From Tubiluchus corallicola (Eukaryota; Priapulida; Priapulimorpha; Priapulimorphida; Tubiluchidae): a stretch of 64,000 nt of DNA. The stretch spans positions 1 through 64,000 of the forward strand of contig JAQGDQ010001054.1 in the NCBI GenBank assembly GCA_030141605.1. The letters run 5' to 3'. The notes beneath the pieces were generated by a model. The model made no database searches. It was not told the origin of the DNA and was given only the letters and a program-made list of their open reading frames with translations. This document shows, one piece after another, positions 1 through 12,299 of the stretch (position 1 is its first letter; the number at the start of each line of letters is the position of its first letter). A program made the position numbers and the translations under genes.

Positions 1-332
1 CATTTAGTATAAGCATATGCCCAATCCGCGAAGACTTGTCGTCCCTTTAGCACACCACAAACAGTTCAAGAGATGTATTATTAGAAGTAGTTTATTATAA
101 ATTTATGCTTTATTTTCAGTTTTTTTGCAGAACTCTTTATTGTATTTTCTAAGTTTCATAGACAACAGTAAAATAAACTCAACATGCTGAATGATATGTC
201 TTTTTCTTTAACTTTGAAGAAGGTACGTTATCATTACCCTTGTCAAGTTGTAGCAAGCAGTACAAACCCCATTTTCTCAGAGGTCAATGTACGCATTTTT
301 GACCCCCGGAGACCTTCTTACCGTTCTATTTT

Positions 333-433
333 TTAATTATCAGAAACGCTTTTGCAATATTAATCGTGTTAAAATGTATACTTTTATCGGACTTGAAAAT
401 GGGGTAGTTTATGAAAAATCATCCTGTCTTCCT
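333..433 (+). mobile_element. MITE-2 right-end fragment
   Basis: The sequence from TAATTATCAGAAACGC through GAAAATGGGGTAGT to ATCCTGTCTTCCT, followed by TTAA (434-437), matches the right ends of the fuller copies at 4605-5225, 8714-9286 and 58006-58612. Only the last ~100 bp are present; the left part is replaced by the inverted-repeat arm. Confidence 0.6.
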
Positions 434-676
434 TTAAATTAGTTTGTTGTCTCTAAAAACCATAAGCCTCGTCTCTGTAGGTGCTAACAGACAGGGTACT
501 ACCAATGGGTGTATTGGATTTTGGACACACGTGAGACAGCTTATACCATTAGAGAGTATTTTGTATAAAGGACACACCATAGGCACACACTATAACAGCT
601 CGTCTATTCACCTCGCCAACTGAATAGTCAAGTTCTACCTGCCAGTATAATTATCACGTGTAAACTATGTCTGCAT

Positions 677-1135
677 ATATATATATTATATTATATTATA
701 TTATATTATATTATATTATATTATATTATATTATATTATATTATATTATATTATATTATATTATATTATATTATATTATATTATATTATATTATATTATA
801 TTATATTATATTATATTATATTATATTATATTACACATATATATATATTACATAATATAATATAATATGATATGATATGATATGATATGATATGATATGA
901 TATGATATGATATGATATGATATGATATGATATGATATGATATGATATGATATGATATGATATGATATGATATGATATGATATGATATGATATGATATGA
1001 TATGATATAATATAATATAATATAATATAATATAATATAATATAATATAATATAATATAATATAATATAATATAATATAATATAATATAATATAATATAA
1101 TATAATATAATATAATATAATATAATATATGTAAT
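677..1135. repeat. Pentanucleotide microsatellite (TTATA)n-(TATGA)n-(TATAA)n
   Basis: A direct read shows three successive 5-bp repeat blocks. The outer two are reverse complements of each other. Open frames here on both strands are products of the repeat, not genes. Confidence 0.95.
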
Positions 1136-1680
1136 ATATTATATATGTGTCAAAATTAAGTATAATACAAAATATAAGTTTTAACAAACCGTTAATAATA
1201 GCACTCTGTGATTATAACAGAAATTATATTTCATTTACTGTCATTATTATGTTACACGGTTTTAATACATACATACAAGATCTTTTGCTAAATTTTGAGT
1301 TAAAACAGAAAGAACTTTAAAGACAGTTTGAGCAATCGCTCACTGTGGCAGCACGTTAATTAATGAGATAATTAGAAAACTAGAACGGTAAGAAGGTCTC
1401 CGGGGGTCAAAAATGCGTACATTGACCTCTGAGAAAATGGGGTTTGTACTGCTTGCTACAACTTGACAAGGGTAATGATAACGTACCTTCTTCAAAGTTA
1501 AAGAAAAAAGACATATCATTCAGCATGTTGAGTTTATTTTACTGTTGTCTATGAAACTTAGAAAAATACAATAAAGAGTTCTGCAAAAAAACTGAAAAAT
1601 AAAGCATAAATTTATAATAAACTACTTAATAATACATCTCTTGAACTGTTTGTGGTGTGCTAAAGGGACGACAAGTCTTT

Positions 1681-1935
1681 CAGTATGTTGTGTTTATTTT
1701 ACAGTTGTCATTTATACTGTTTGTGGTGTGCTAAAGGAAAGGACAAGTCACTCAGCATGTTGGGTTTATTTTACTGTTATTACTTAAACTGTTTGTGGTA
1801 TGCTAAAGGAAAGAACAAGTCAGTCAGCATGTTGGGTTTATTTTACTGTTATTACTTAAACTGTTTGTGGTGTGCTAAAGGAAAGAACAAGTCAGTCAGC
1901 ATGTTGGGTTTATTTTACAGTTATCACTTAAACTT
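1681..1935. repeat. 72-bp tandem repeat, ~3.5 copies
   Basis: Units run from CAGCATGTTGGGTTTATTTT through CTGTTTGTGGTGTGCTAAAG to AACAAGTCAGT. Because 72 is divisible by 3, a 99-codon frame with a 24-residue repeat stays open; this is a repeat artefact. The unit also resembles the outer arm of the adjacent inverted repeat and the sequence at 18895-18940. Confidence 0.85.
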
Positions 1936-1984
1936 GGACAAATGTAACAAAGAAATTTGGCAAGGAACTGCTTATAAAACATAA

Positions 1985-3150
1985 ATTTGAAATTACTATT
2001 TTTGAATAGAAATTCTCAGGCAGGTGGTTGTCGGCAGTTGGTACAAAAATCATGACGTAACTGTGAGACTTCGTGACTTTTCGTAAGCGTGTCGTGTCTT
2101 TCTGTAAGCTTAAACTTATTCAAATCTCTACAGCTTACGAAAATGCTACAAAATCTGCTGTCAATTTTTATACGTTTGATGAAGATTGTCAGCGCGCTAC
2201 TTTTCTTCAAGACGAATGACGTCATTGGAAGAAGAAAGGGCATTGAAAATGGAAGCCCCCGAGTATGAAATGATCGCGACTTTAAATTGATTTTACTAAT
2301 TATACGAAGTGTTTATCGCAATTTTAGCATTTTTTTGCGAAGATTGGAATAAGCCTAACCTTCCGGAGGCCTTGTCCTTTCCATTAGACACCACAGCAGG
2401 TTTAGGATAACATCTTAAAATGAGTTACATAACTATTTCTTATAATTAGATATATCAGTCTTCGTTTCGTGATGGCACACTGCAAGCCATGGTAATTATA
2501 AAAAAACGTGATATTAAAAGTCTGGAAGAGTAAAGGAAGACGGAACCCGGGTTTGAACCCGATACCCCGAAACCGCAAAACCGATCCGCAACTACAAGAA
2601 CCCAGTCGCTTGCGATAATGACTGGCGTCGAACGACTTTTCTTACTTGTGTTAAAGTTCGATACTGTATGTCTGTGTTAGACATAAGTTATAACCTTATT
2701 AACATATTCATAATAGTAATAATAATGACTATTACTTTCACTCTGTGCCCCCCCCCCCACTCTTGCATTGCAGCAAGTTTGTACAACTTTGCCCGTGGGT
2801 AATTTATGATGAATAAATTAAGAAGCAGTCATACATAATTTGCATTTCATTTCATTTCGCTCGACACTTTTACAAAATTGTTATGAGTGGCAATGGTTTT
2901 ATAATTACTATGTTCATTGCATTACACGTTGCACACTTACCTAAAACGAGCGTACATCATATATGGGTGAGCATCGAATTCAATTCAATTCAATGCAGTT
3001 TTATTTTCACAATAGCAGTTAAAATTCGTCATAATTATTTTTACATTTCATTGCAGCTGAGAAGGAGCAGCGAAAGACCTATTGGTCACTTGGTCAGCTG
3101 CCCCTTATTAAAAATACAAGTTTATTTACAGGCTCATGACATTTTTTAGA
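1985..3150. other. Intergenic; tRNA-like box B and a retroposon-tail-like segment
   Basis: No gene is recognised. On the minus strand at about 2547-2570, GGTTCAAACCC matches a Pol III box B, so a decayed tRNA-derived SINE is possible. At about 2975-3120, repeated AATTC units next to a T-rich stretch look like the 3' tail of a retroposon. Both are weak readings. Confidence 0.3.
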
Positions 3151-3155
3151 TGTTT

Positions 3156-3156
3156 G

Positions 3157-3199
<43 letters not shown>
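3156..3199. repeat. (TA)n microsatellite
   Basis: Uninterrupted TA dinucleotides flanked by ATACATA-type variants. Confidence 0.9.
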
Positions 3200-3202
<3 letters not shown>

Positions 3203-3524
3203 CTCATACATACATAAACATTATAGTATTAAAGATAGATTGGGTATTAAATTAAGTACTAAGTAGCAGAAATGTATATTTAATCTAGTCAAATTTTTAA
3301 AGGGCGCAAAAAATAGTAAGCAAGAAATTCTTGAGAATTGAATACAAGGTTACATTATGAATAATAATAATAGTTATACTCTATGCATAAATTCATGGTA
3401 AAATGAGTAAAGGAATGTAAGATGTTATACAAAAAAAATCAATAAATATATCTCATATCAAATGAAAGCAAAAAACAAACAAAATTCTTCAAGGTAGCAA
3501 AACTTATCAAATAATTAAAGTATT

Positions 3525-3850
3525 ATATCGAACGTTCGAATCGAGTTTTGTTAGCTCGAATACGGCTCGAACGTAAAGTCATAAATTGGGATAATTCAGC
3601 ACTCCAAACTACGTCGTTCTTTTTCAGTAAAATTTTTGAAACATCAAGCAATTAGCACAGTTTAGCTGAGATTTGTCAGAGCGCGATCTTAGTGATTAGA
3701 AAATTCGTTCGAAAATCGTTAAAACTGAACTGGAATTTGATTCGGATTCCTAAAATGTTGAAATTCGACGTGATTCGAGTTCGAAAGTTGCAAATTCGAT
3801 TCGATTCGAATTCGTTTTTTGGTAGAAAATGTTCACCATGCTCTAATTAA
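3525..3850. mobile_element. Divergent copy of the TTCGAA-rich hAT family
   Basis: The segment is dense in TCGAA/TTCGAT motifs and ends in GGTAGAAAATGTTCACCATG. This matches, in reverse, the left end of the intact element at 16208-16609 (CATTCTCTACC). Target duplications are not recognisable, so this is an old copy. Confidence 0.5.
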
Positions 3851-4600
3851 GAACGCGATACTTCTAATTTGCAAGAAAGTCGTGCGCTAATTAAGAACAC
3901 GAAATTTTATGATGAGAAATTAAAAAAATTGCTACGGTTAAAGTAATTTGTAATGTGTCAACGACAAGTTATTTTGGGATATAGAATAATAAAAGTGTTT
4001 CGTGGAGTTTTAAACTGGTTTTACTTGTGCTCAAATTTCCCACTAACGGGCTCGTGTTTCTCGAAACTGTTTTGTAGAACAATTGGCCCCACTGCTTTAA
4101 CCTTTTCAGTCCCAAATTATTTTTTTAATAAGAAAAATTTTTTGGCTTGGTACTTTTGTTCAGTATGTCCATCTTGTTTTCACATAATAATTAACAGACC
4201 AAATAACTGTCAGTTTTAAAATTTTAATAATTTTAAAGGCAAAAAATATTCTCGTATCCCACGGGATACAATGGATCTGAAAGGGTTAAATTGTTCAAAC
4301 ATTGTTCTACACTACAGTATCACAGTTATTAACACGGTTAGGGAAAAAGTTTTTGCACAAATAAAAGCAGTTTTAAGATTTCAAACAACATTAACAGAAA
4401 ATGCTTCTATTCTTATAGCATAGTTAAGCGAAATTCAAAGAACAGTGTTCCCTGAATTCACATTTCGTATCATTACTAATCTAATCCGATTTACTGTACC
4501 CTGTAATACTTCATTAGTACATAATCAGACAATTCATGTGATCCTAATAATGTTTGTAAGCTTTGCTGCTGATCAGATGTCTAAAATTAAACTAAAGTTC
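3851..4600. other. Intergenic, nothing recognised
   Basis: AT-rich unique-looking sequence. Short open frames show no domain or coding character. Confidence 0.4.
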
Positions 4601-4604
4601 TTCA

Positions 4605-5225
4605 AGCAAAGCCGGACCCAATCTTAAACTGTTTGTCAAAACAATCTATTCTCTAAAATATTGAAAGGAACCATGCTATTTTTTTCAAAAAAATGACTTA
4701 CGTGAAAGAATTATTACCACAAAAACACATTTTCACGTTCGCGCCACTAGTTCTTCACCGTTACATGCATTTCCCCATTCGCTGGTTAAACAAGCACTAG
4801 CGTCTGCAATTCAGAAACGCATTGGTCAAAAAGAGGTCCTGTACCTCTCAGATGTGTTAGTTTGTGAAGAACTACACACGTTCGACAGCTCCTGCGTGAG
4901 CACAGCGGTAAATTTGAAATTTCATTTTAAAACTTGCCTAGTTTTAGTACAACACGCTGTATATCTTACAGTAGCACTACAATTCAATTTTTGCTTTCGC
5001 AAACACAATCGTGGAATATTTTTGATGCTGAAAATTATGTTAGTTTGTGAAGTCATCACAAACTATGTTAGTTTTTGATGTTAGTTGGGTTCGCTTGCCA
5101 TTAATTAAGTTTTTAATCTACTATTTAATTATCAGAAAAGCTTTTCAGCATTAACTGTGTTAAAATGTTTACTTTTTACTGGATTTGAGAATGGGCTAAT
5201 ATATGAAAAATCATCCTGTTTTCCT
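4605..5225 (+). mobile_element. MITE-2 copy (TTAA-type non-autonomous DNA transposon)
   Basis: The left end GCAAAGCCGGACC and right end ATCCTGTTTTCCT (followed by TTAA, 5226-5229) are imperfect inverted repeats. The body aligns along its length with copies at 8714-9286 (reverse) and 58006-58612. The left flank is TTCA rather than TTAA, so one target copy has mutated. TTAA targets are typical of piggyBac-like families, but no transposase is present. Confidence 0.7.
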
Positions 5226-5375
5226 TTAATTGTTATTCTACAGTTTGGTTCCACAGTTACTGAGTCGGCTATTGAAAAGGCTCTTGCACAAATAACGCCA
5301 AATGTAAGATTTTGAACATCCTTTACAGAAAATTCTTAGTACAGTACAGTACAGTGCAGTGCAGTGCAGTGCAGT

Positions 5376-5470
5376 GTGATCATATTCGATGCAAAGAAAC
5401 ATACATGACACGACGTAATGTTTTAGTTTACAATGTGATCATATTCGATGCAAAGAAACATACCAGACAA
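5376..5470. repeat. 58-bp direct duplication after a GTACA/GTGCA run
   Basis: The string GTGATCATATTCGATGCAAA occurs twice 58 bp apart, preceded by AGTAC and AGTGC pentamer repeats at about 5338-5375. Confidence 0.7.
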
Positions 5471-5725
5471 GACGTAATGTTTTACTGCAGGACACAAATA
5501 ATGGTAGTCCTGTGTAATTACAATTAATTCATTCCAGGTTTATGGGTTTATCGCGTGTATGAAGCTATTCAGCCACTTGACAAAATTAGATCATTAAACT
5601 ATCGTATTCAGATATTGTGTCGCACGCGGTCCAAGTGACTTTTCAAATGTTTTCTTTACAATGCTTCTTGTTCTTGGTACTTTCAAACAATTTTTGCTGA
5701 CTCTCTCTAATTGCGTAATTTTCAG

Positions 5726-5749
5726 CCCTCCCTCCCTCCCTCCCTCCCT

Positions 5750-5796
<47 letters not shown>

Positions 5797-5807
5797 CTCT
5801 TCCTCTT

Positions 5808-5847
<40 letters not shown>

Positions 5848-6015
5848 CTTTCTCTCTGTCTCTCTCTCTTTCCTTTTTTCTCTCTCTGTCTCTCCCTCTC
5901 TCTCTGTGTTTCTTTCTCTCGGTGACTCCCTCTTTCTCTCTGTCTGTTTGTATGTCTGCCTGTTTCTCTCTCTTTCTTTCTTTCTTTCTCTGAGCCCCCT
6001 TTCTCTGTCTCTGTC
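5726..6015. repeat. (CCCT)n / (CT)n polypyrimidine tract
   Basis: About 290 bp almost purely pyrimidine on the plus strand, beginning with CCCT units and passing to CT. Ser/Leu/Pro frames through it are artefacts. Confidence 0.95.
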
Positions 6016-6109
6016 TGTCTTTAGCCAGCCTTGCTTAGCACATCTGAGCGAAGTCTACCCAAACCAAGCGAAGCCAAGCCGAGCGAAAACAAAAAAACTA
6101 AGTCAACCC

Positions 6110-6580
6110 AAGTAGCAATGCCTAACCAAGCCAAGCTAAGCGGTGCCTAGCCAAGCCATGTCAACCTAAGTAATGTCTATCCAAGCCATGGCAACCTAAG
6201 TAATGTCTATCCACGCCATGTCAACTTCAGTAATGTCTATCCAAGCCATGTCAACTTAAGTAATGTCTATCCAAGCCATGTCAACCTAAGGAATGTCTAT
6301 CCAAGCCATGTTAACCAATCAATGTGTATCCGAGCCATGTCAACCAATCAATGTGTATCCAAGCCATGTCAACTTAAGTAATGTCTATCCAAGCCATGTC
6401 AACTTAAGTAATGTCTATCCAAGCCATGTCAACTTAAGTAATGTCTATCCAAGCCATGTCAACTTAAGTAATGTCTATCCAAGCCATGTCAACTTAAGAT
6501 ATGTCTATATAAGCCATGTCAACTTAAGTAATGTCTATCCAAGACATGTCAACCTAAGTAATGTGTACTCAAGTCAAGTT
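6110..6580. repeat. 30-bp minisatellite, ~15 copies
   Basis: The unit reads CCAAGCCATGTCAACTTAAG plus TAATGTCTAT. Copies in the centre (6355-6540) are nearly identical; edges are degenerate. The frame stays open because 30 is a multiple of 3. Confidence 0.9.
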
Positions 6581-6599
6581 AATTAATTTTTTATGCAGC

Positions 6600-7680
6600 T
6601 CAGCACTGTCCACAACTTCATTCCAATACTCAACGACCACTCATTGTCGGAAGCTTGGCAAGACCAGAAGCTGAAGCTAGCCTGAAAAAATACTTTATGA
6701 TGAGAACCTGAAGAACGTTATCTACCCTCCCTTACTGAAATAACTAACCATAACAATGCAGATGAAATTGCAATCACCCATCCATATGTGACCAGGCTCA
6801 ATGTTGCTAAACTTGCGTAATTACGCACAGTGGCACCGTGACCGCTCAGCGTTTATCCACGTTATGAAAACCCCGTCGACGAATTTCCCTGGAAGAAGGG
6901 CGCATCGCTGTATTGCCATATGTCTTCGCCTATAATCAAACATGTTCAATTGTTGATCTTGTAATGACAATGTTTATACCTGCAATTTGTTCAGTACCTT
7001 ACTGAGTGTTATACCGTTTCTACAGACGAAACGTGGCATTAGATACGCCTCAAGCCTCATTGCCTAACCAGCAAGCAACATACATGCGAGTGCGTCTAGT
7101 CTACCCCTATCCAATAAGCAACGCATCCAAGCGCACGCAACTATTGAAACCTTACTTTTATAAACGTTTTTTATTAGCTCATTAGCGCGCTGAACGTGCT
7201 TGATTAGTCGTCAAATTTGTACCGAGAAATTTGACTAGGGTGGCATTTTAGTGTACTCCCGTTTTTAGCGACGCCCCCCTCGGAGGTGTTGAAATGTAGG
7301 GCATGAAGTCATGCCATATATAAACGCAAGAGCAACTACATTTTAATAATAGGTAACTTTTGTTAGTGCTGTTACAGCAGTGCAATTATACACATGTTTT
7401 ATGGATAGTTACTTACGATAGTACGTACGTATTGATAGCTATAATTGATAAATTAATCGATAATTAATTTAGTTTGTTTGTCATTAAATTGTTTAATTAG
7501 TTAGCATTTCTAGTTATACTATATATCTAATTAAAGCTGGCAGTAAAATAATTTAATTTACTAGTTTAACAATAAACATTTTTAACTAACTCCAGGGTTA
7601 AGAATTGAAACGTTGCATTTCTTAATACTGAAAAATCTAAATTAAGATTTGCAATGATTATAAGGCGCGTTAGTTAAACC
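6600..7680. other. Intergenic, nothing recognised
   Basis: No coding, RNA or repeat signal is supported in this stretch of about 1.1 kb. Confidence 0.4.
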
Positions 7681-7929
7681 GTTTCCGAATTAAATCATTT
7701 TTTGTTTCCTATTTTTAGCGTTCGTTGAATTTGCGCAAGCGCACATTACGCAACTTTGTCTTTTTTGTGTGACATTTAGTGTAAAATTTTCCCTTAAAAG
7801 GGAAGAAAACGGGATTTTAAACCATACCACAACAATCTTTCCACACAATGTTATGTTATCTAGCATGGCGCTTAAGTATTTGAAAGACTTGCGAAGTTGG
7901 AAAGCAAAATTCATAATTTACAATGTTCG

Positions 7930-8097
7930 TGGTTAGTTCGTGACATAAGCAAAAGCTGTGTTCGGTTGAAGTTTATTAACTTTCTAAGCTAATTATTCAA
8001 ATGTAAGGAACTATTTTAACTTTTATAGGCAAGAAAATGTATATTTTGGACAGTGAATTAAAATGAGATTGAGTTTAAACAATCGTCCGGTCTTCCT
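7930..8097 (+). mobile_element. MITE-1 right-end fragment
   Basis: It matches the right third of the 537-bp elements at 17988-18524 and 62323-62859, ending in AATCGTCCGGTCTTCCT. The left part is replaced by unrelated sequence; 7800-7920 instead resembles 21040-21150. Confidence 0.7.
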
Positions 8098-8139
8098 TTT
8101 AGTTTAGCAGCTAGAAAGACTTACGTAATTAGAAAAGAA

Positions 8140-8515
8140 AATTTATAGAAATTTAAAATATTTGTGTTAACTGGTAAGATGTCACTGACTCACCTTCCCA
8201 GTGTGCCCCGCTGGCTCACCAAAAACAATTCATTCTTTTTATTTCCAGTATGGAATAACTTAAACTTTTGCTTGCTTAGCTAAGGGTGTGTTCTCTGAGA
8301 AATTTTTCGTTTTTACGCTAAACTTGTTTCAAACGACTTACTATTAAAATCGCTGCGCCTAACGGTCATCGGGGGAGTTTAAATTTACCAAATTTATACG
8401 GCGTCACTTCTAATACAAGCTTTGCACGCAATAAGATAACATGGTACAAAAGGACCATTTCAGGACGATTTTTTCAAGCTTTGCTCATGAATAGTGTTAT
8501 CTTGTCCTTTAAATT
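8140..8515 (-). mobile_element. MITE-3-related fragment
   Basis: The string CTCACCTTCCCAGTGTGCCC, the run near 8420 about a CGCAATAAG motif and the terminal TTGTCCTTTAA match pieces of the MITE-3 copies at 18941-19597 and 30236-30901. Only parts align, so it is rearranged. Confidence 0.45.
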
Positions 8516-8722
8516 TTTTGAAATTCGTTGATCAATGCTCAATCCTAGCTTAACTGATTAGTATTTGCAGTTGCTTAAAGAAAGAAGGCTAACTTAAAAT
8601 CAGATATTTCAGAACTGATGTAATTCAGACGTTTCAATACTGATAATAGGCCTGCCCGATACCGACCTACGAAATTATTCAACATTGGAACTCATTACTA
8701 ACCTCTTGCGTAAAAGAAGGCA
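8395..8722 (-). repeat. Dispersed inverted duplicate of 26117-26469
   Basis: About 330 bp here correspond, in reverse complement and with few changes, to 26117-26469, including the shared string AGGCCTGCCCGATACCGACC. The origin could be a larger transposable element carrying a MITE-3 end. Confidence 0.75.
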
Positions 8723-9286
8723 GGATGATTTTTCATATACTACTCCATTTTCCAGTACGATGAAAAGTATACATTTTAACACAGTTAATACTGCAAAAGC
8801 GTTTCTGATAATTAGATAATAGATAAAAAACTTAATTAACGTCACGAGCTAACATAATTTTCAACATCAGAAATATTTCACGAGCGTGTTGCTCGTGTTT
8901 GTGAAAGAGAAAATTGAAGTACAGTGCTACTGTAAGATATTCAGGGTGTTAAAGATAAAAATTCAAATTTTAAATTTACAGCTGTGCTCATGCATGAGCT
9001 ATCGAATCTGTGTAGTACGTCACAAACCAACACATCTGAACTGAGAGTTACAACACTTGTTTTTTATGCAGTACTTTTCCGAAATGCTGGCGCTAGTGTC
9101 CGTCTAACTTGCGAATGGTGAAACGCGAGTAACAATGAAGAACTAGTGGCGCGAACGTGAAATTGTGCTTGTGTTTTAATAGTTCTTTCACGTAAGTCAT
9201 TTTTGAAAAAGATAGTACGTCTCCTTGCAATTTTATAAAGAGTAGATTGTTTCTACCTGCAGTTTAAGATTAGGTCCGGGTTTGCT
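8714..9286 (-). mobile_element. MITE-2 copy, reverse orientation
   Basis: Ends read AAAGAAGGCAGGATGATTTT at the left and GGTCCGGGTTTGCT, followed by TTAA (9287-9290), at the right. The body aligns in reverse with 4605-5225 and 58006-58612. The left flank is GTAA rather than TTAA. Confidence 0.7.
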
Positions 9287-9490
9287 TTAAATAATTTTAA
9301 AAAATCTGTGCTATTTTTTGTGTTGTTTTATTTTTTCCCGTAATTCAGTATAGTCTCATTTTCTTGTATTCATTTCTGTTTTTACATAATAGGGAAAAAA
9401 CTACATTTAAAATAAATGTTAATTAAAAACAAAAATTTGATACTGAACAGAGACAGTTACAGTTCTTACTTAAGTAATAGGTCAACTCTT

Positions 9491-10165
<675 letters not shown>

Positions 10166-10169
10166 TATT

Positions 10170-10930
10170 TCTGCCTTTCATATTTTTCAATTTGAGCCCT
10201 AATTAATTGACATAATTAATCAACTTTTGATTGTAACACATTCAGCAAATTAACATAAAGCTTATTCAGTTTATTAATCGGTAGATTTTCACTAAGCTAT
10301 GTCCATTCTGTATTTGATTTGATCTGCATATATTAATAACCCTTGACAAAGTGTAACTACGGTTGCTCAAAAGGCGTAGAATTTCCATCAAAGTGTCCTA
10401 ATTTGTCAAAACGACAGCATTGAAATCGTTACTCGGTTATGTTATGGTTTTGCTACGACACGTGATATGTGAACGGAATTGAATTAATCTTTGCCTTTCG
10501 GCAGAAACGTATTCATCGTCACAGCGTAACAAGATTTTGCGGTTCTGCGGAAATCACGTGGTTAGACCAGCGAAATCTTAAAAAAACGCAAAGAAAATTA
10601 ATTCGATAAATGATGAAGGTTCCCTTCTTTAGATACCTGGAACAGGAACTATTTCATTGTATCAAACGTACATCTTATTGAAAAATTGTCTAATTTATAT
10701 TAGTACAGTGCTTTTTAAAAAAAAATACCACACTAGGGGGAAAGTTTAATGAACTACGCATGCGCGCACATCTTTCACGATGTCTGATTCTTTAATCTGA
10801 ATTTTATGTTTATTCATGGATTAATTAATCAAATGTGAAGGTAATGAAGGATGCAAAAACTTGGTACATCACCGCTTCCGCCAAGGTCCTTTCATAATTT
10901 TCTAACAGTGGCGTAATTAACAGAATTTTA
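10170..10930. other. Intergenic, nothing recognised
   Basis: AT-rich sequence without supported genes or repeats. Confidence 0.4.
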
Positions 10931-10936
10931 ATCAAA

Positions 10937-11477
10937 CAGTGGCGGCTCGTGTAGGGGTGCTGTGGAACTGCAGCACCCCTATTTTCATTCAATATTATCG
11001 ATAATATTCAATATAATAAGTATTTTTTCTTTAGTTCTTTCTTTATACTTGTACGGAATCAGTGCACGTGAGGGTAGTACTGTTTGCTTCACAGCCCAGC
11101 ACAGTGGTGTGTTTGGCTGTTGTGCGCATGCGGAGCACATGTCTGAGATAACACACTGTACGCTAGCATCTGCTGCTAGGTAGAGAAAGTACTGTCGCTC
11201 ACACAGTTTATTGTTAGTTGTCACGTGCTTGCCGTGAATGGATTCAACTCAAACTGCGACAATTTAGACTATTAGTAAGCAAAAATATTTTTTATTTTGG
11301 ATATTATCAAGTTTACGTATAAATTTTCACGTGTTTGTTTGTTAAAAATTACAATTACAAATTACAACATTAAAATAACATACGTTTGTTTCGTTTTACA
11401 CAGTATTAAACCAATGGTTAAAAAATTTTTAAACCAGCACCCCCCCCCCCCCCAACTTTTCCTACGAGCCGCCATTG
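10937..11477. mobile_element. Non-autonomous hAT element with perfect 8-bp TSD
   Basis: Termini are CAGTGGCGGCTCGTGTAGGG and CCTACGAGCCGCCATTG, inverted repeats of the CAGTGGCGG type known from hAT elements. The 8 bp TAATCAAA lies immediately before (10929-10936) and after (11478-11485). The 541-bp element has no transposase, and carries internal GGGTGCT and AGCACCCC runs near its ends. A truncated relative is at 52799-53097. Confidence 0.92.
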
Positions 11478-11528
11478 TAATCAAATTTAATAAACGCCTA
11501 GTTTTAATATTCACATAATTTCCACTAG

Positions 11529-11706
11529 AGACGGCGGGTCCGTGGATAATTACAGGGCAAAAATAAGTGATAAAATTGACGAATTTATGGACGAAGTCCT
11601 TGAAAAAAGCTGTGAACTTGGACACAAGTTGGGAACTCGCGCGCCACAAGTGTTCAAGTTTGAAACAATAGGTGGCATTGTGAGGCACCTTGATGAGGAT
11701 ATATAG
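11529..11706 (+). CDS. Candidate C-terminal coding exon, unidentified
   Basis: A frame with strikingly protein-like composition (Asp, Lys, Glu, Gly-rich; about 58 codons, including DKIDEFMDEVLEKSCELGHK) ends at a TAG at 11704-11706. TTTCCACTAG at 11519-11528 could serve as its 3' splice site; no start codon is needed if so. I do not recognise the family. It starts about 50 bp after the hAT insertion, so an upstream part may have been separated or disrupted. It could equally be the end of a decayed transposon protein. Confidence 0.3.
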
Positions 11707-11709
11707 GTT

Positions 11710-12290
11710 TTACATGTCAAATGCAGACCAGCGTTAACTCAAATGTAGATTTAGGTAGTTCAAATGTGTCTTGGTAACTCAAATGCAGACTTGGGTAGTT
11801 CAGCTCGATCGCTTAATAAGTATGATCATAACTTTCCTTTTGTATAAAGGTGCAAAGTTGTAATGATTTCCGTTTTATCCTGGAATCCGATTGTGAACGA
11901 AGGACCTTATTAAAGGCCAAATACAGCGTGCTTCGTGGAGTTTCAGTTTCAAACAAAAACAGAAAAAAAGCTTTAACTAAGATTTTCTGATACTTTTAAC
12001 TTTTTCTTGGTGGTTTGTATCTGGTGTGAACGTGTCATTCTTTCAGAAGAAAGTTTGGAATTCTGCTCGTTAGATGACGTCAACAAAAGTCAGTCCTTAG
12101 TGCTTCTTCTTCTTCTTCTTCTTCTTTTGTTGCTCCAAACGTCTATTGTAGACATGGAGCCTCTATTCTTCATTAGAGCACCCCACTATTCCTGACTCCA
12201 GTTTCTGTGATGCTATTATTGATCTCAGCCATTGTAAATCCTTATAAATTCTTGATATCCAAGTTGTTTTTGGTTTTGCCTGGAGCTCGT
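11710..12290. other. Intergenic with short (CTT)n run
   Basis: Includes loosely repeated CTCAAATG-type strings at 11735-11800 and a TTC run at 12103-12127. No gene is seen. Confidence 0.5.
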
Positions 12291-12299
12291 TTAGTAAAT

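Larger units (their letters stand above)
31..1679. repeat. Giant inverted repeat (foldback) around AT-rich microsatellite core
   Basis: The segment 31-341 reappears in reverse complement at 1369-1679, about 311 bp per arm with only scattered differences. The core is also self-complementary: (TTATA)n at about 677-832 faces (TATAA)n at about 1005-1129, with (TATGA)n between them. The whole 1.65 kb could fold into one long hairpin. The inner edge of the left arm overlaps the right end of a MITE-2 element. No transposase frame is visible. It could be a foldback-type element or a palindromic rearrangement of MITE sequence. Confidence 0.85.

Noticed and set aside
1685-1984. 99-codon frame with a 24-residue repeat
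   Set aside because: Produced by the 72-bp tandem repeat, whose length is a multiple of three.
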